Below, piece by piece: positions 8,160-16,872 of a stretch of 32,275 nt of DNA. This DNA is from Patescibacteria group bacterium (GTDB lineage: Bacteria; Patescibacteriota; Minisyncoccia; Phycocordibacterales; UBA918), in the NCBI GenBank assembly GCA_018608435.1, contig JABAZV010000023.1, forward strand, positions 1-32,275, in the 5' to 3' direction. The notes under the pieces were generated by a model, which worked only from the letters and a program-made list of their open reading frames with translations, was not told the DNA's origin and searched no databases. Both the position numbers and the translations under genes were made by a program. The first letter of the stretch is position 1, and the number at the start of each line of letters is the position of its first letter.

Positions 8160-9716
8160 ATGCTCATTGCACACGTTCACACAGTCCAGCCTGCTGTTAC
8201 CACTGGAACAGTCGTAACTATAGAAACGGATATTTCGCGTGGTCTACATTCCTTTTCTTTGGTCGGATTAGCCGGTAAAGCAGTAGACGAAGCTAAAGAT
8301 CGTGTCTGTAGCGCCATTAAACATACTGGTTTTTCTTCACCTAAAAGCAAGAATCAAAAAGTAGTTGTTTCGCTTGCTCCGGCTGACCTAAAGAAAGACG
8401 GTCCATTGTTTGATCTGCCAATAGCACTTTCGTACTTAATTGCTGCCGAAGAAATTAAACCAGACAAAATCAAGCGGGCTTATGTTGGAGAACTAAGCCT
8501 AGATGGAACTTTAAAACCTGTTAAAGGAGTACTGAATTGCACCCGCACAGCGGCTGAAGCTGGCTTTGAAGAAATTATTGTTCCAAAAGAAAATGCTATG
8601 GAAGCAGCTTTGATTGACGACATAATCGTACGTCCAGCTCGCACCTTGCGTGAAGTGATAGACCATATCAACACTGCTGACAAAGAAGAAGTGAGTCAGA
8701 CAACAGACGAAAGTGACGGTGCTGAAAAAACTTTCTCTTTACCTGTTCAGCCAATTACAAGCATTGATGAAACTTGGCACGAATCCGACACCAAGCTTGA
8801 AGACATCAAAGGACAAGAGAGTGCAAAACGCGGGCTCATCATCGCTGCAGCCGGCAGACACAACGTGATATTAGTAGGGCCGCCAGGCACTGGCAAAACC
8901 ATGTTAGCTAGAGCACTGCGCACTTTGTTGCCGCCACTTTCAAGAGAAGAGGCTTTGGAGGTAACAGCTATTCACTCACTCACAAGCAGTAAATTTTCAA
9001 TCAACGCCAAGCCTCCTTTTAGAGCACCTCACCACACAGCTAGTCACACTAGCCTTGTAGGGGGAGGAGCAAACCCAAAGCCAGGGGAAGTAACTCTATC
9101 TCACAACGGTGTACTTTTTATGGATGAGTTTCCTGAGTTTGAACGGCGCAGCATTGACGCTTTGCGTCAGCCGCTTGAAGACAAGGTGGTTACTATTTCT
9201 CGCGTACAAAACAGCGCCGAGTTTCCGGCTGATTTTGTGCTGGTAGCAGCCCTCAACCCTTACCGTGGAACGGAAGACGGAACTAAAGATTTAGCTCGCG
9301 CTATGCAGGACACATACAAAAACAAAGTCTCTGGACCTATTCTAGACCGCATAGATCTATGGCTTGAAGTACCTCATATAGATTATGAAACATTAACCAA
9401 ACTAAACAAAAGTGTTGGCGAGACAGAATCGGCTCGAGCACAAATAATGGACGCACGCAGTCGTCAAAAAACAAGACTTACGGAAACAAAAACAAACACC
9501 AACGCAGGAATGTCTGCTCGCGACATTGAAGCACTCATACCTCTAGGTGATGAAGTAAAAGACTTACTAAAAAAATCTAGCCAAAAACTCAACCTTTCAC
9601 CACGCGGCTATCATCGACTGCTCAAAGTTTCACGCACAATCGCTGACCTTGACGGGGCAGAGGAGATTGCAGTGTCACATGTGCTAGAAGCATTGCAGTA
9701 TAGAGTTTCACTATAA
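8160..9716 (+). CDS. comM: YifB/ComM family Mg chelatase-like AAA+ ATPase
   Basis: N-terminal Lon-like domain (GLHSFSLVGLAGKAVDEAKDRV), Walker A ILVGPPGTGKTMLARAL, FRAPHHTASHTSLVGGG, GVLFMDEFPEF. Confidence 0.97.
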   Translation: MLIAHVHTVQPAVTTGTVVTIETDISRGLHSFSLVGLAGKAVDEAKDRVCSAIKHTGFSSPKSKNQKVVVSLAPADLKKDGPLFDLPIALSYLIAAEEIKPDKIKRAYVGELSLDGTLKPVKGVLNCTRTAAEAGFEEIIVPKENAMEAALIDDIIVRPARTLREVIDHINTADKEEVSQTTDESDGAEKTFSLPVQPITSIDETWHESDTKLEDIKGQESAKRGLIIAAAGRHNVILVGPPGTGKTMLARALRTLLPPLSREEALEVTAIHSLTSSKFSINAKPPFRAPHHTASHTSLVGGGANPKPGEVTLSHNGVLFMDEFPEFERRSIDALRQPLEDKVVTISRVQNSAEFPADFVLVAALNPYRGTEDGTKDLARAMQDTYKNKVSGPILDRIDLWLEVPHIDYETLTKLNKSVGETESARAQIMDARSRQKTRLTETKTNTNAGMSARDIEALIPLGDEVKDLLKKSSQKLNLSPRGYHRLLKVSRTIADLDGAEEIAVSHVLEALQYRVSL

Positions 9717-9784
9717 ACAAATTAGTTTTACTTATCATTAATAATATGTACACTTTATAGCCAACAAGAGGAGGGGGATGAGAG

Positions 9785-9828
9785 AAAAAATAATAAGGTG
9801 AGCCTGACAGCTCACCTTATTATTTTTT
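9785..9828. terminator. Bidirectional terminator between comM and the M23 peptidase
   Basis: Perfect 19-bp stem AAAAAATAATAAGGTGAGC / GCTCACCTTATTATTTTTT, 6-nt loop. Confidence 0.9.
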
Positions 9829-9838
9829 GGACTAATTT

Positions 9839-10873
9839 TTAGAACGGGTTACGAGCACCTCGTACTTCAAAGTGAAGGTGAGTACCAGTTGAACGACCGG
9901 TGCTTCCCATGCCGCCAATTACTTGTCCTTGTGCAACATAAGCTCCTACCCCAACATCATTGCGCATGAGGTGAGCGTAAAGCGTTTGTGATCCGTTAGC
10001 GTGCTTAATAACCATGTAGCGACCGTAGCCACCATTCCAACCTGAGCTTTTAGAAACAATTACTGTTCCTGCTGCCGCAGCTCTAATTGGTGATCCTTGA
10101 TAAGAAGCCAAGTCTACAGCATTGTAGCCATGCACTCCCTGTGTACGAACCGATCCTGGTGCAGGGTGTGAGAAACCAGCTGACGAAGCTGTGGGGGCAG
10201 CAGCTGTAGAACTTTTTGCTACTGACTTTACTGCCGAGTGCATAGCACCACCTGGAATAATAAGCGTTTCACCTACCATCAGATCGTCTGCTGAAGCGAG
10301 CTGATTATATGAAAGTATTTCTTCCGCGTCGCTGTCATATTTTTTAGCGATAACTCCGATTGTGTCACCTCTTTTAACAACATGACGGACACCAGTAATT
10401 GGCAAAATTACCAAAGTATCTCCAGACCGAATATCAGTGGCTCGTTTCAAGTCGTTTGCCCACAGGATAGTGTTTGTTTTAATAGAGAACATATCGGCAA
10501 TCTCTGACAAAGAGTCACCTTCGCGTACAGTATAAAGGCGAATTTCTCCCATCCCGTCTTTTTGTTCAGCAATTACATCCGCTCCAACCGGACCAGTTGA
10601 AACCAGAGTGTTTTCATTAACCACGATGTCAGCTCCACCGCGAGAAGCTTTTGGATTTGGGTTGGTAAGCGCTGTAAGCAAAGGCATGTCGACCACTGTT
10701 GGGGAAGTAATAACCGCAGCAGCAGCCATATCAGCACTACTAGAGAAAAAACGTTCAAACCAGCCAGCGTGTGCCAGTAAAGGAAAACTGATGATAGCTG
10801 CTAATAGTAAGAGTTCCGCAGCAAGTCGCAGGCGGTTCATTACTTCAAATGTATGTGTGTCCTGACGCGCCAT
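9839..10873 (-). CDS. Secreted LysM-M23 family peptidoglycan endopeptidase
   Basis: Signal/TM AAELLLLAAIISFPLLAHA, two LysM repeats (YTVREGDSLSEIADMFSI; HVVKRGDTIGVIAKKYDS), M23 motifs QTLYAHL and GTHLHFEVR. ORF runs upstream to 11116; start at MARQDTH (10873) or MNRLRL (10840) more plausible. Confidence 0.9.
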   Translation of the reverse strand: MARQDTHTFEVMNRLRLAAELLLLAAIISFPLLAHAGWFERFFSSSADMAAAAVITSPTVVDMPLLTALTNPNPKASRGGADIVVNENTLVSTGPVGADVIAEQKDGMGEIRLYTVREGDSLSEIADMFSIKTNTILWANDLKRATDIRSGDTLVILPITGVRHVVKRGDTIGVIAKKYDSDAEEILSYNQLASADDLMVGETLIIPGGAMHSAVKSVAKSSTAAAPTASSAGFSHPAPGSVRTQGVHGYNAVDLASYQGSPIRAAAAGTVIVSKSSGWNGGYGRYMVIKHANGSQTLYAHLMRNDVGVGAYVAQGQVIGGMGSTGRSTGTHLHFEVRGARNPF

Positions 10874-11189
10874 GCATATAGCAGGCTCGTCATTGTCTGT
10901 ATTTTGGTATTTAATATGCTGTTTGTTTGGTCTCGCCGCCGTTATAGTCTCAAACTTCCGTGCCAGAATGGTATGTATTATTTTAAATGCTAAAGTGAAA
11001 TAAAATAAATACTGAAAAATAAAAAGAGCACTCTTGCTCAAGAAACTTTTTGTTTGTTCATTGCGTACCACCACTTGGTACGCAAAGTATTCTACTAGAG
11101 CCTGCTCAGCACACAATTGACGAAATACACTTATTTAGTGCTTTAAAAAAATAGTGATTATAAGCTTATTTTAAGGGTTAATAATGCTA

Positions 11190-11218
11190 TTGACATGTAT
11201 ACTAATGTATCTTTTTAT
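11190..11218 (+). promoter_or_regulatory. Possible promoter (TTGACA-N17-TTTTAT)
   Basis: Consensus -35 with weak -10 upstream of pcrA. Confidence 0.3.
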
Positions 11219-11331
11219 TTATTAAGCGCACCTTATTCCCGTTGCAAATATTTTGCCTGTTCGAAGTAATATTTGGTGATCAATAAATAAGTCACGCTCA
11301 CAAAACCGCTCCGTGCTATGATAGCTCCCAC

Positions 11332-13302
11332 ATGGACGAACAAAAATCACAACCTGCCTATTTAGAAGGGCTAAACAAACCACAAAAAGAAGCCGTACTG
11401 CACATAGACGGACCTCTCATAGTTTTGGCTGGAGCAGGCTCTGGCAAAACTCGCGTCATCACACATCGTATTGTGCACATTATTCATCAAGGCATAGCAC
11501 CGCACAATATTTTGGCCGTAACCTTCACCAACAAAGCAGCCAAAGAAATGCGTGAGCGCGTTATCAGTCTCACCAAGCAACACTTCTCCTCCGACCGAGC
11601 CGTTATCGACAGCTATCCGCTTGTCACCACGTTTCACTCACTCGGCGTGCGCATTTTGCGCGAATTCCACGACACTCTTAATTTGCGCCGTCATTTTACT
11701 ATCTATGATCGCAGCGACAGTCAAAAGGCGGTTAAACAAGCGATTGAAAAGTGTGACTACAATCCCAAAGAATTTGAACCGAGAAAAATGCTCAGCCTAA
11801 TCTCTCGTGCCAAAGGTGATGCTAAAACTGTTCTTGAGTTTAAAGACGCTGCCAACAGTTATCCCGAGCAAGTAGCTGGGGAAGTGTGGGAGAAATACGA
11901 AGAAATACTTAGAGCTGAGCACGCGCTCGACTTTGATGACCTGCTTGCAAAAACACTGTTCCTCTTAAAAGAGCACAAAAGTATACGCGAAACACTACAA
12001 CAACGTTATAAATATATTCACATTGACGAGTTTCAAGACACCAACCAAGTACAGTTTTCAATCGTTAAAATGCTCTGCAGCGAATTGCAAAACATCTGTG
12101 TAGTAGGAGACATCGACCAAAACATCTACAGCTGGCGCGGAGCTGATATCAAAAATGTTTTGGAGTTTGAGCGCTCTTTCCCGCGTGTGCATACTGTTTT
12201 ACTGGAAGAAAACTACCGCTCCACTGGCACAATTATCGCCGCTTCAAACGAAGTGATTAAGAAGAACAAAAACCGCGTCGAGAAGAATGTTTTTACCAGC
12301 AATCAAGACGGTGAAAAAATCGTGCTTTACGCCGGCATGAATGGACACGCCGAAGCCGACTACATAGCCATGACCGCCAAGAAACTAATTTCCGAAGGCG
12401 CTGAACCGGCTGCGATTGCTGTACTGTACCGCACGAACTTTCAGTCTCGCGCACTCGAAGAAGCTTTTCTTACCAGCGACGTTCCGTACCAACTCATCGG
12501 TACAAAGTTCTTTGAGCGAAAGGAAGTGAAGGATGTTCTGTCTTATCTGCGCTTGGCTTTAAACCCTGGCAGCAACGCCGACCTAACACGAGTCATCAAC
12601 GAGCCAACACGTGGAATCGGCAAGGTTACAATGCTAAAAGTAATTGAAGGTAAAGAAAATGAGCTCAATGCCGGCACAGCCAAAAAGGTACAAGGATTCA
12701 ACGAGATAATGTCAGACATCAAAAATGCGGCCGAAACTAAGCCTCTTTCAGACACAATCAGATTCATTATGTCTCGTAGCGGTCTTGAATCGAAGTTTAA
12801 AGAAGAAAGGACAGAAGAGTCGATGGAAAGACTTGAGAACTTGCGTGAGCTAGTAACGCTCGCCAGTCGCTTCAATGACATGGACCCGAGCGACGCAGTC
12901 GAAGCCCTGCTCGAGAACGCGGCGCTGCAAAGCGACCAAGATGAAATCAAAGAAAAAGAAGAAGAAAACGCTGTTCGCTTAATGACAATTCACGCCGCCA
13001 AAGGACTGGAGTTTCCTTATGTATTTATCTCTGGCTTGGAACAAGGACTGTTTCCACACGAAAGGCTCGACGACGGCAAGATCGACAACGAGGAGGAAAG
13101 GAGATTATTTTACGTCGCACTAACACGCGCTGAGAAAAAAGTCTTTTTGACCTACGCCCACATGCGCACAATCTTTGGCAATCAGAGAGTAAACGTGCCG
13201 TCAGAATTTTTGAATGACATTCCAGTTGAATACGTCGAGCAGGCAGAACCAGAGGGAATAGGTGGAGGATCAGGCTACGAGACGACGGTTTATTTGGATT
13301 AG
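11332..13302 (+). CDS. pcrA: UvrD/PcrA/Rep-family superfamily 1 DNA helicase
   Basis: LNKPQKEAVLHIDGPLIVLAGAGSGKTRVITHRI, TFTNKAAKEMRERV, IHIDEFQDTN, VGDIDQNIYSWRGA, RLMTIHAAKGLEFPYVFI, RRLFYVALTRA. Confidence 0.97.
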   Translation: MDEQKSQPAYLEGLNKPQKEAVLHIDGPLIVLAGAGSGKTRVITHRIVHIIHQGIAPHNILAVTFTNKAAKEMRERVISLTKQHFSSDRAVIDSYPLVTTFHSLGVRILREFHDTLNLRRHFTIYDRSDSQKAVKQAIEKCDYNPKEFEPRKMLSLISRAKGDAKTVLEFKDAANSYPEQVAGEVWEKYEEILRAEHALDFDDLLAKTLFLLKEHKSIRETLQQRYKYIHIDEFQDTNQVQFSIVKMLCSELQNICVVGDIDQNIYSWRGADIKNVLEFERSFPRVHTVLLEENYRSTGTIIAASNEVIKKNKNRVEKNVFTSNQDGEKIVLYAGMNGHAEADYIAMTAKKLISEGAEPAAIAVLYRTNFQSRALEEAFLTSDVPYQLIGTKFFERKEVKDVLSYLRLALNPGSNADLTRVINEPTRGIGKVTMLKVIEGKENELNAGTAKKVQGFNEIMSDIKNAAETKPLSDTIRFIMSRSGLESKFKEERTEESMERLENLRELVTLASRFNDMDPSDAVEALLENAALQSDQDEIKEKEEENAVRLMTIHAAKGLEFPYVFISGLEQGLFPHERLDDGKIDNEEERRLFYVALTRAEKKVFLTYAHMRTIFGNQRVNVPSEFLNDIPVEYVEQAEPEGIGGGSGYETTVYLD

Positions 13303-13322
13303 CTTCAAAAAGACAAAAGAAG

Positions 13323-13355
13323 AGAGCGACGCCTGCGAGCGTCGCTCTGTTCTTT
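13323..13355 (+). terminator. pcrA terminator
   Basis: AGAGCGACGC-CTGCGA-GCGTCGCTCT then GTTCTTT. Confidence 0.85.
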
Positions 13356-13578
13356 ATTATTCCAACACAAATCCAAAACTTTAAAAGATCAGGTCTACTT
13401 TTTACATTGTTATTTTTAGAAGTACTGACGACTTCTCAGTAGGAGAAAAGTTTACGCAAGACAATAAGCAACAATCGTAATTAAACAAAATTTGCCTTTG
13501 TTTTAATTCCCATACGCAAACCAACATGCTAGGCTTTTAGACGTAAACAATTCTAGTGACTTAAACCAAAGCAAAATC

Positions 13579-14436
13579 ATGAAATTTATTCACAAAAAAT
13601 CTCTCGGTCAGCATTTTTTAAACAGCGACTTTGTACCCAAAAAGATGTGTGACGCCGCCGGGCTTTTTGATTTGGCGGAAGGGGAGGGAGGGAGCGAAGC
13701 ACTCTCTCTCAACGTCTCCCCAACCACAGTCTTAGAAATAGGCCCAGGCACTGGCGCTCTAACTCGAGAAATACTCGCTCGGGGTGCAAATGTAGTAGCA
13801 ATCGAAGCTGACGAACGGGCAATCTCATCACTAAACGAAACCTTCGCTGAAGAAATAACCCAAGGTCGTCTAACCATCTTTCACCACGACGCCCGCACTC
13901 TTAACCCTAGCGAATTTAACCTTGAAAAACATAGTTATATCTGCGTTTCTAATATTCCATATTATCTCTCTGGGAGACTCTTTCGCAGCTTACTAGACAC
14001 AAAATGCCAGCCGTCTATACTGGTTTTCTTGATCCAAAAAGAAGTAGCAGAACGCATTGCGAGAGACAAAAAAGAATCGCTATTGTCGCTTTCAGTTAAA
14101 GTTTTTGGTGACCCTTCTTATGTAAGCACGGTAAAACGTGGTCATTTCTCTCCACCACCAAAAGTAGATTCCGCTATCATCTCAGTTTCAAACATCAACC
14201 AAGCTAATTTTAAAGACATTGCTGCAGCAGACTTTTTCAACCTAATACACCTCGGTTTTGGCCAGAAAAGAAAACAGCTTATACATAACTTAGTCGAAAG
14301 CAAACTGTGGAGCAGGGAAGAAGTGGAGGTAGCGTTGAATACCTCCACTTTGCCACTAACCATTCGAGCTGAAGATATTCCTCTAAACAAATGGCTACGA
14401 CTAACAGCCAAGCTAACCCACAAAAAGCATCCATAA
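13579..14436 (+). CDS. rsmA: 16S rRNA (adenine1518/1519-N6,N6)-dimethyltransferase KsgA
   Basis: KKSLGQHFLNSD, VLEIGPGTGALTREIL, VSNIPYYLSGRLFRSLL, FLIQKEVAERI, FSPPPKVDSAII. Confidence 0.96.
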   Translation: MKFIHKKSLGQHFLNSDFVPKKMCDAAGLFDLAEGEGGSEALSLNVSPTTVLEIGPGTGALTREILARGANVVAIEADERAISSLNETFAEEITQGRLTIFHHDARTLNPSEFNLEKHSYICVSNIPYYLSGRLFRSLLDTKCQPSILVFLIQKEVAERIARDKKESLLSLSVKVFGDPSYVSTVKRGHFSPPPKVDSAIISVSNINQANFKDIAAADFFNLIHLGFGQKRKQLIHNLVESKLWSREEVEVALNTSTLPLTIRAEDIPLNKWLRLTAKLTHKKHP

Positions 14437-14470
14437 GTGTGTGCATAAAAGTTTCATTCTAACAACGGGC

Positions 14471-14479
14471 TGTTATACT
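14471..14479 (+). promoter_or_regulatory. Extended -10 candidate TGTTATACT, 9 nt before ATG
   Basis: TGnTATACT; ATG at 14489. Confidence 0.5.
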
Positions 14480-14488
14480 GTTAGTTAT

Positions 14489-15388
14489 ATGTCGGAACAA
14501 ATTAGTCCAAAAGTTGTTGGAGCGACCTTAGTAGGTTTCGCACTTGTAACCGGAGCTTACGTAATAAGCAACTTTGGTGAAACAGCCAAACCGACTTCTT
14601 TTCAGCAAGCAGCTGCTATAAACAAGACTACTGTACGTTCAGCTATTACAATAGCCGACAACGACAGTAATGGAATAGAGGACTGGCGAGACGAGTTTGT
14701 GACCGCAAAACCAATTGTCATCGATAAAGACAATACAGTACCTTACGAAGCACCAGACACTTTAACGGGCAGGCTTGGTGTTAATTTCTTCGAAAGCCTG
14801 TTACGAGCTCGCACGCAAGGACCGTTTGGTGGAACAAACGAAGAAATCATCGATAATACTGTCGCCATCCTCGATAAGGAAACCGCTATTTCACTGTACG
14901 GTGTATCTAGCATAAATATCATGCAGGAATGGGACGATCAAGATATCGTCAACTACGCCAATACCATATCCTTAATCCTAAATAAAAATAATAATCCTGG
15001 CATGGAAGGCGAGATGTATATCTTGCACGACATACTCAACCGCGGAGCCGAGGAACGTATGGATGAAATTGAAACTTTAGCTGAACTGTATCAAGGTTTC
15101 CGAGATGACACGCTAGCACTGCCTGTTCCAGCCTTTTTAGCCAAAGAGCACCTCGATCTCATCAACACATATAACGCTATTCATGAAGACATTGCATCAA
15201 TGACTGAGATGAATTCTGATCCAGCAAAAACCTTCCTGCGTCTTAAGCGCTATGAAGAGGACGCTACTGGACTTTACTACGCACTGGTAAACATGACCGA
15301 TAGCCTCATTCCATATGCAAATCTATTTACCGTTGAGGATCCGGCGGTTCAGCTCATTGTTTTCAATCCTGATTTACAAAACCCTTAA
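14489..15388 (+). CDS. Hypothetical membrane-anchored protein, first gene of T4SS-like locus
   Basis: TM VVGATLVGFALVTGAYVI near N-terminus; acidic loop IADNDSNGIEDWRDE; helical remainder. Confidence 0.8.
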   Translation: MSEQISPKVVGATLVGFALVTGAYVISNFGETAKPTSFQQAAAINKTTVRSAITIADNDSNGIEDWRDEFVTAKPIVIDKDNTVPYEAPDTLTGRLGVNFFESLLRARTQGPFGGTNEEIIDNTVAILDKETAISLYGVSSINIMQEWDDQDIVNYANTISLILNKNNNPGMEGEMYILHDILNRGAEERMDEIETLAELYQGFRDDTLALPVPAFLAKEHLDLINTYNAIHEDIASMTEMNSDPAKTFLRLKRYEEDATGLYYALVNMTDSLIPYANLFTVEDPAVQLIVFNPDLQNP

Positions 15389-15400
15389 TTAGCTTTATAT

Positions 15401-16852
15401 ATGGATACTTTCATTGACAATTTCTTTCTTTTCTTAAAACGGGGCCTGATCGCACTAATGTTAATCATGTTTGGCACTGTAATGGTATACGTTCCGCACA
15501 ACTGGAATGAAGTACCCCAAGCAGAAGCTGGTGCAGCCGGTGGAGGGTCGACGTTACCTGGTCAGTTAGTGGCGTTGGTGCAGCAGACATATAACGCTGT
15601 AAAAAACACCATAACTGCGATAGCCAATAAAGCCCAGGCTGTCTTTGCACAAGACCTATGGCTTAAAGAAACTATTCTTGATGGTGTTTTTTGGTCCTTA
15701 GCTAAAAAATTCGTTTCTTCCATGGCTCAAAGCACGATAGACTGGATAAACGGCGGGTTTGAAGGCAAACCAGCTTTCGTTAGCGATCTTAAACAATTTT
15801 TACTTGATGAAACAGACGAATTTATAGGTGAATTCATAAGCAATTTAGGCGCAATTGGATCTTTTATATGTGACCCTTTTAAGCTTAACGTTCAGATTGC
15901 TGTTCAGCTCCAGCATCAAGAAACACGCACCAACCAAGCTTCTGCTTGTACGTTGACTGGAGCACTTGCAAACTTGGACGATTTCATCAAAGGAACGCAA
16001 GGAAGCTTTTCTGAACAAGGCGGCTGGGAAGCGTGGTTTGATATAACTTCAGAACCAAAAAAGTACACACCCTTCGGCGCCATTGTTTCAACTCAGGCAG
16101 TTGCAGAAGTAAGACTGTCAAACCTGAAAGAGGAGGAAACAGCCAAAATTGGCTGGGCTAAAGGTTTTTTCTCTATCAGAGACGACTGTCCTACAGTTAC
16201 ATCTGCTTCTGGTATTCAAGAAACACGGTGCTCAATCATAACTCCTGGATCTGCCATCGCTTCAGCTTTAGACAACAACCTTGACTCTGGTCGTCAGGCT
16301 TTGCTTGAAGCTGACGAAACTAACGAAGTTCTCGGCGCTCTGATAGGCGGGCTAGCCCAACAAGCTTTTACGGGTGCCGCTGGACTACTCGGACTTTCAG
16401 ATCGTGGCGCAGATACTGATGGTGACGGAATTGGTGACACTTACGACTCTTACCTAGACAAACTCGGTATTGAAGATGGTGTTCTAAGCGCCACAAGCAG
16501 CTTAGCCCAAATGGAAGAAGCTCTTGCAATACAGATAGCAATGAGTTCATCATCTTCCGCTTACGAACCATTACTGTTAGCTTTGTCTACTAACTATATT
16601 ACATCTGAAGAAGTGAGGACAGATTCCGAAAAAGCATCAATAGATGCTCAAGAAATAATAATCGAGGCGACAGGATACCAAACAAGTATTCAAGCTCTTA
16701 TTACTGAGTATGAAACAGAGCTTGCAAAGGATAAACCAGACAATAACAAGATTACGGACATTCTTATTCGCTATAACCAGTTGGATAAATTCTCTGAATT
16801 TGATATTGAAATCAAAGAAAGTGAGTGGGATAGCATCTTGGCACGCGAGTAA
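15401..16852 (+). CDS. Hypothetical exported/membrane protein of T4SS-like locus with TSP3/EF-hand-like acidic loop
   Basis: N-terminal hydrophobic segment GLIALMLIMFGTVMVYVP, Ala-rich region, loop DRGADTDGDGIGDTYDSYLDKLG. Confidence 0.8.
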   Translation: MDTFIDNFFLFLKRGLIALMLIMFGTVMVYVPHNWNEVPQAEAGAAGGGSTLPGQLVALVQQTYNAVKNTITAIANKAQAVFAQDLWLKETILDGVFWSLAKKFVSSMAQSTIDWINGGFEGKPAFVSDLKQFLLDETDEFIGEFISNLGAIGSFICDPFKLNVQIAVQLQHQETRTNQASACTLTGALANLDDFIKGTQGSFSEQGGWEAWFDITSEPKKYTPFGAIVSTQAVAEVRLSNLKEEETAKIGWAKGFFSIRDDCPTVTSASGIQETRCSIITPGSAIASALDNNLDSGRQALLEADETNEVLGALIGGLAQQAFTGAAGLLGLSDRGADTDGDGIGDTYDSYLDKLGIEDGVLSATSSLAQMEEALAIQIAMSSSSSAYEPLLLALSTNYITSEEVRTDSEKASIDAQEIIIEATGYQTSIQALITEYETELAKDKPDNNKITDILIRYNQLDKFSEFDIEIKESEWDSILARE

Positions 16853-16872
16853 AATTGGAGAGCGAGTAAAAT

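Noticed and set aside
12543-12950. Antisense ORF of 135 aa inside pcrA
   Set aside because: Ser/Leu-rich translation opposite conserved helicase motifs; no independent support.
13423-13441. Inverted repeat TACTGA-N7-TCAGTA upstream of rsmA
   Set aside because: Only 6 bp; expected by chance in AT-rich intergenic DNA without further support.
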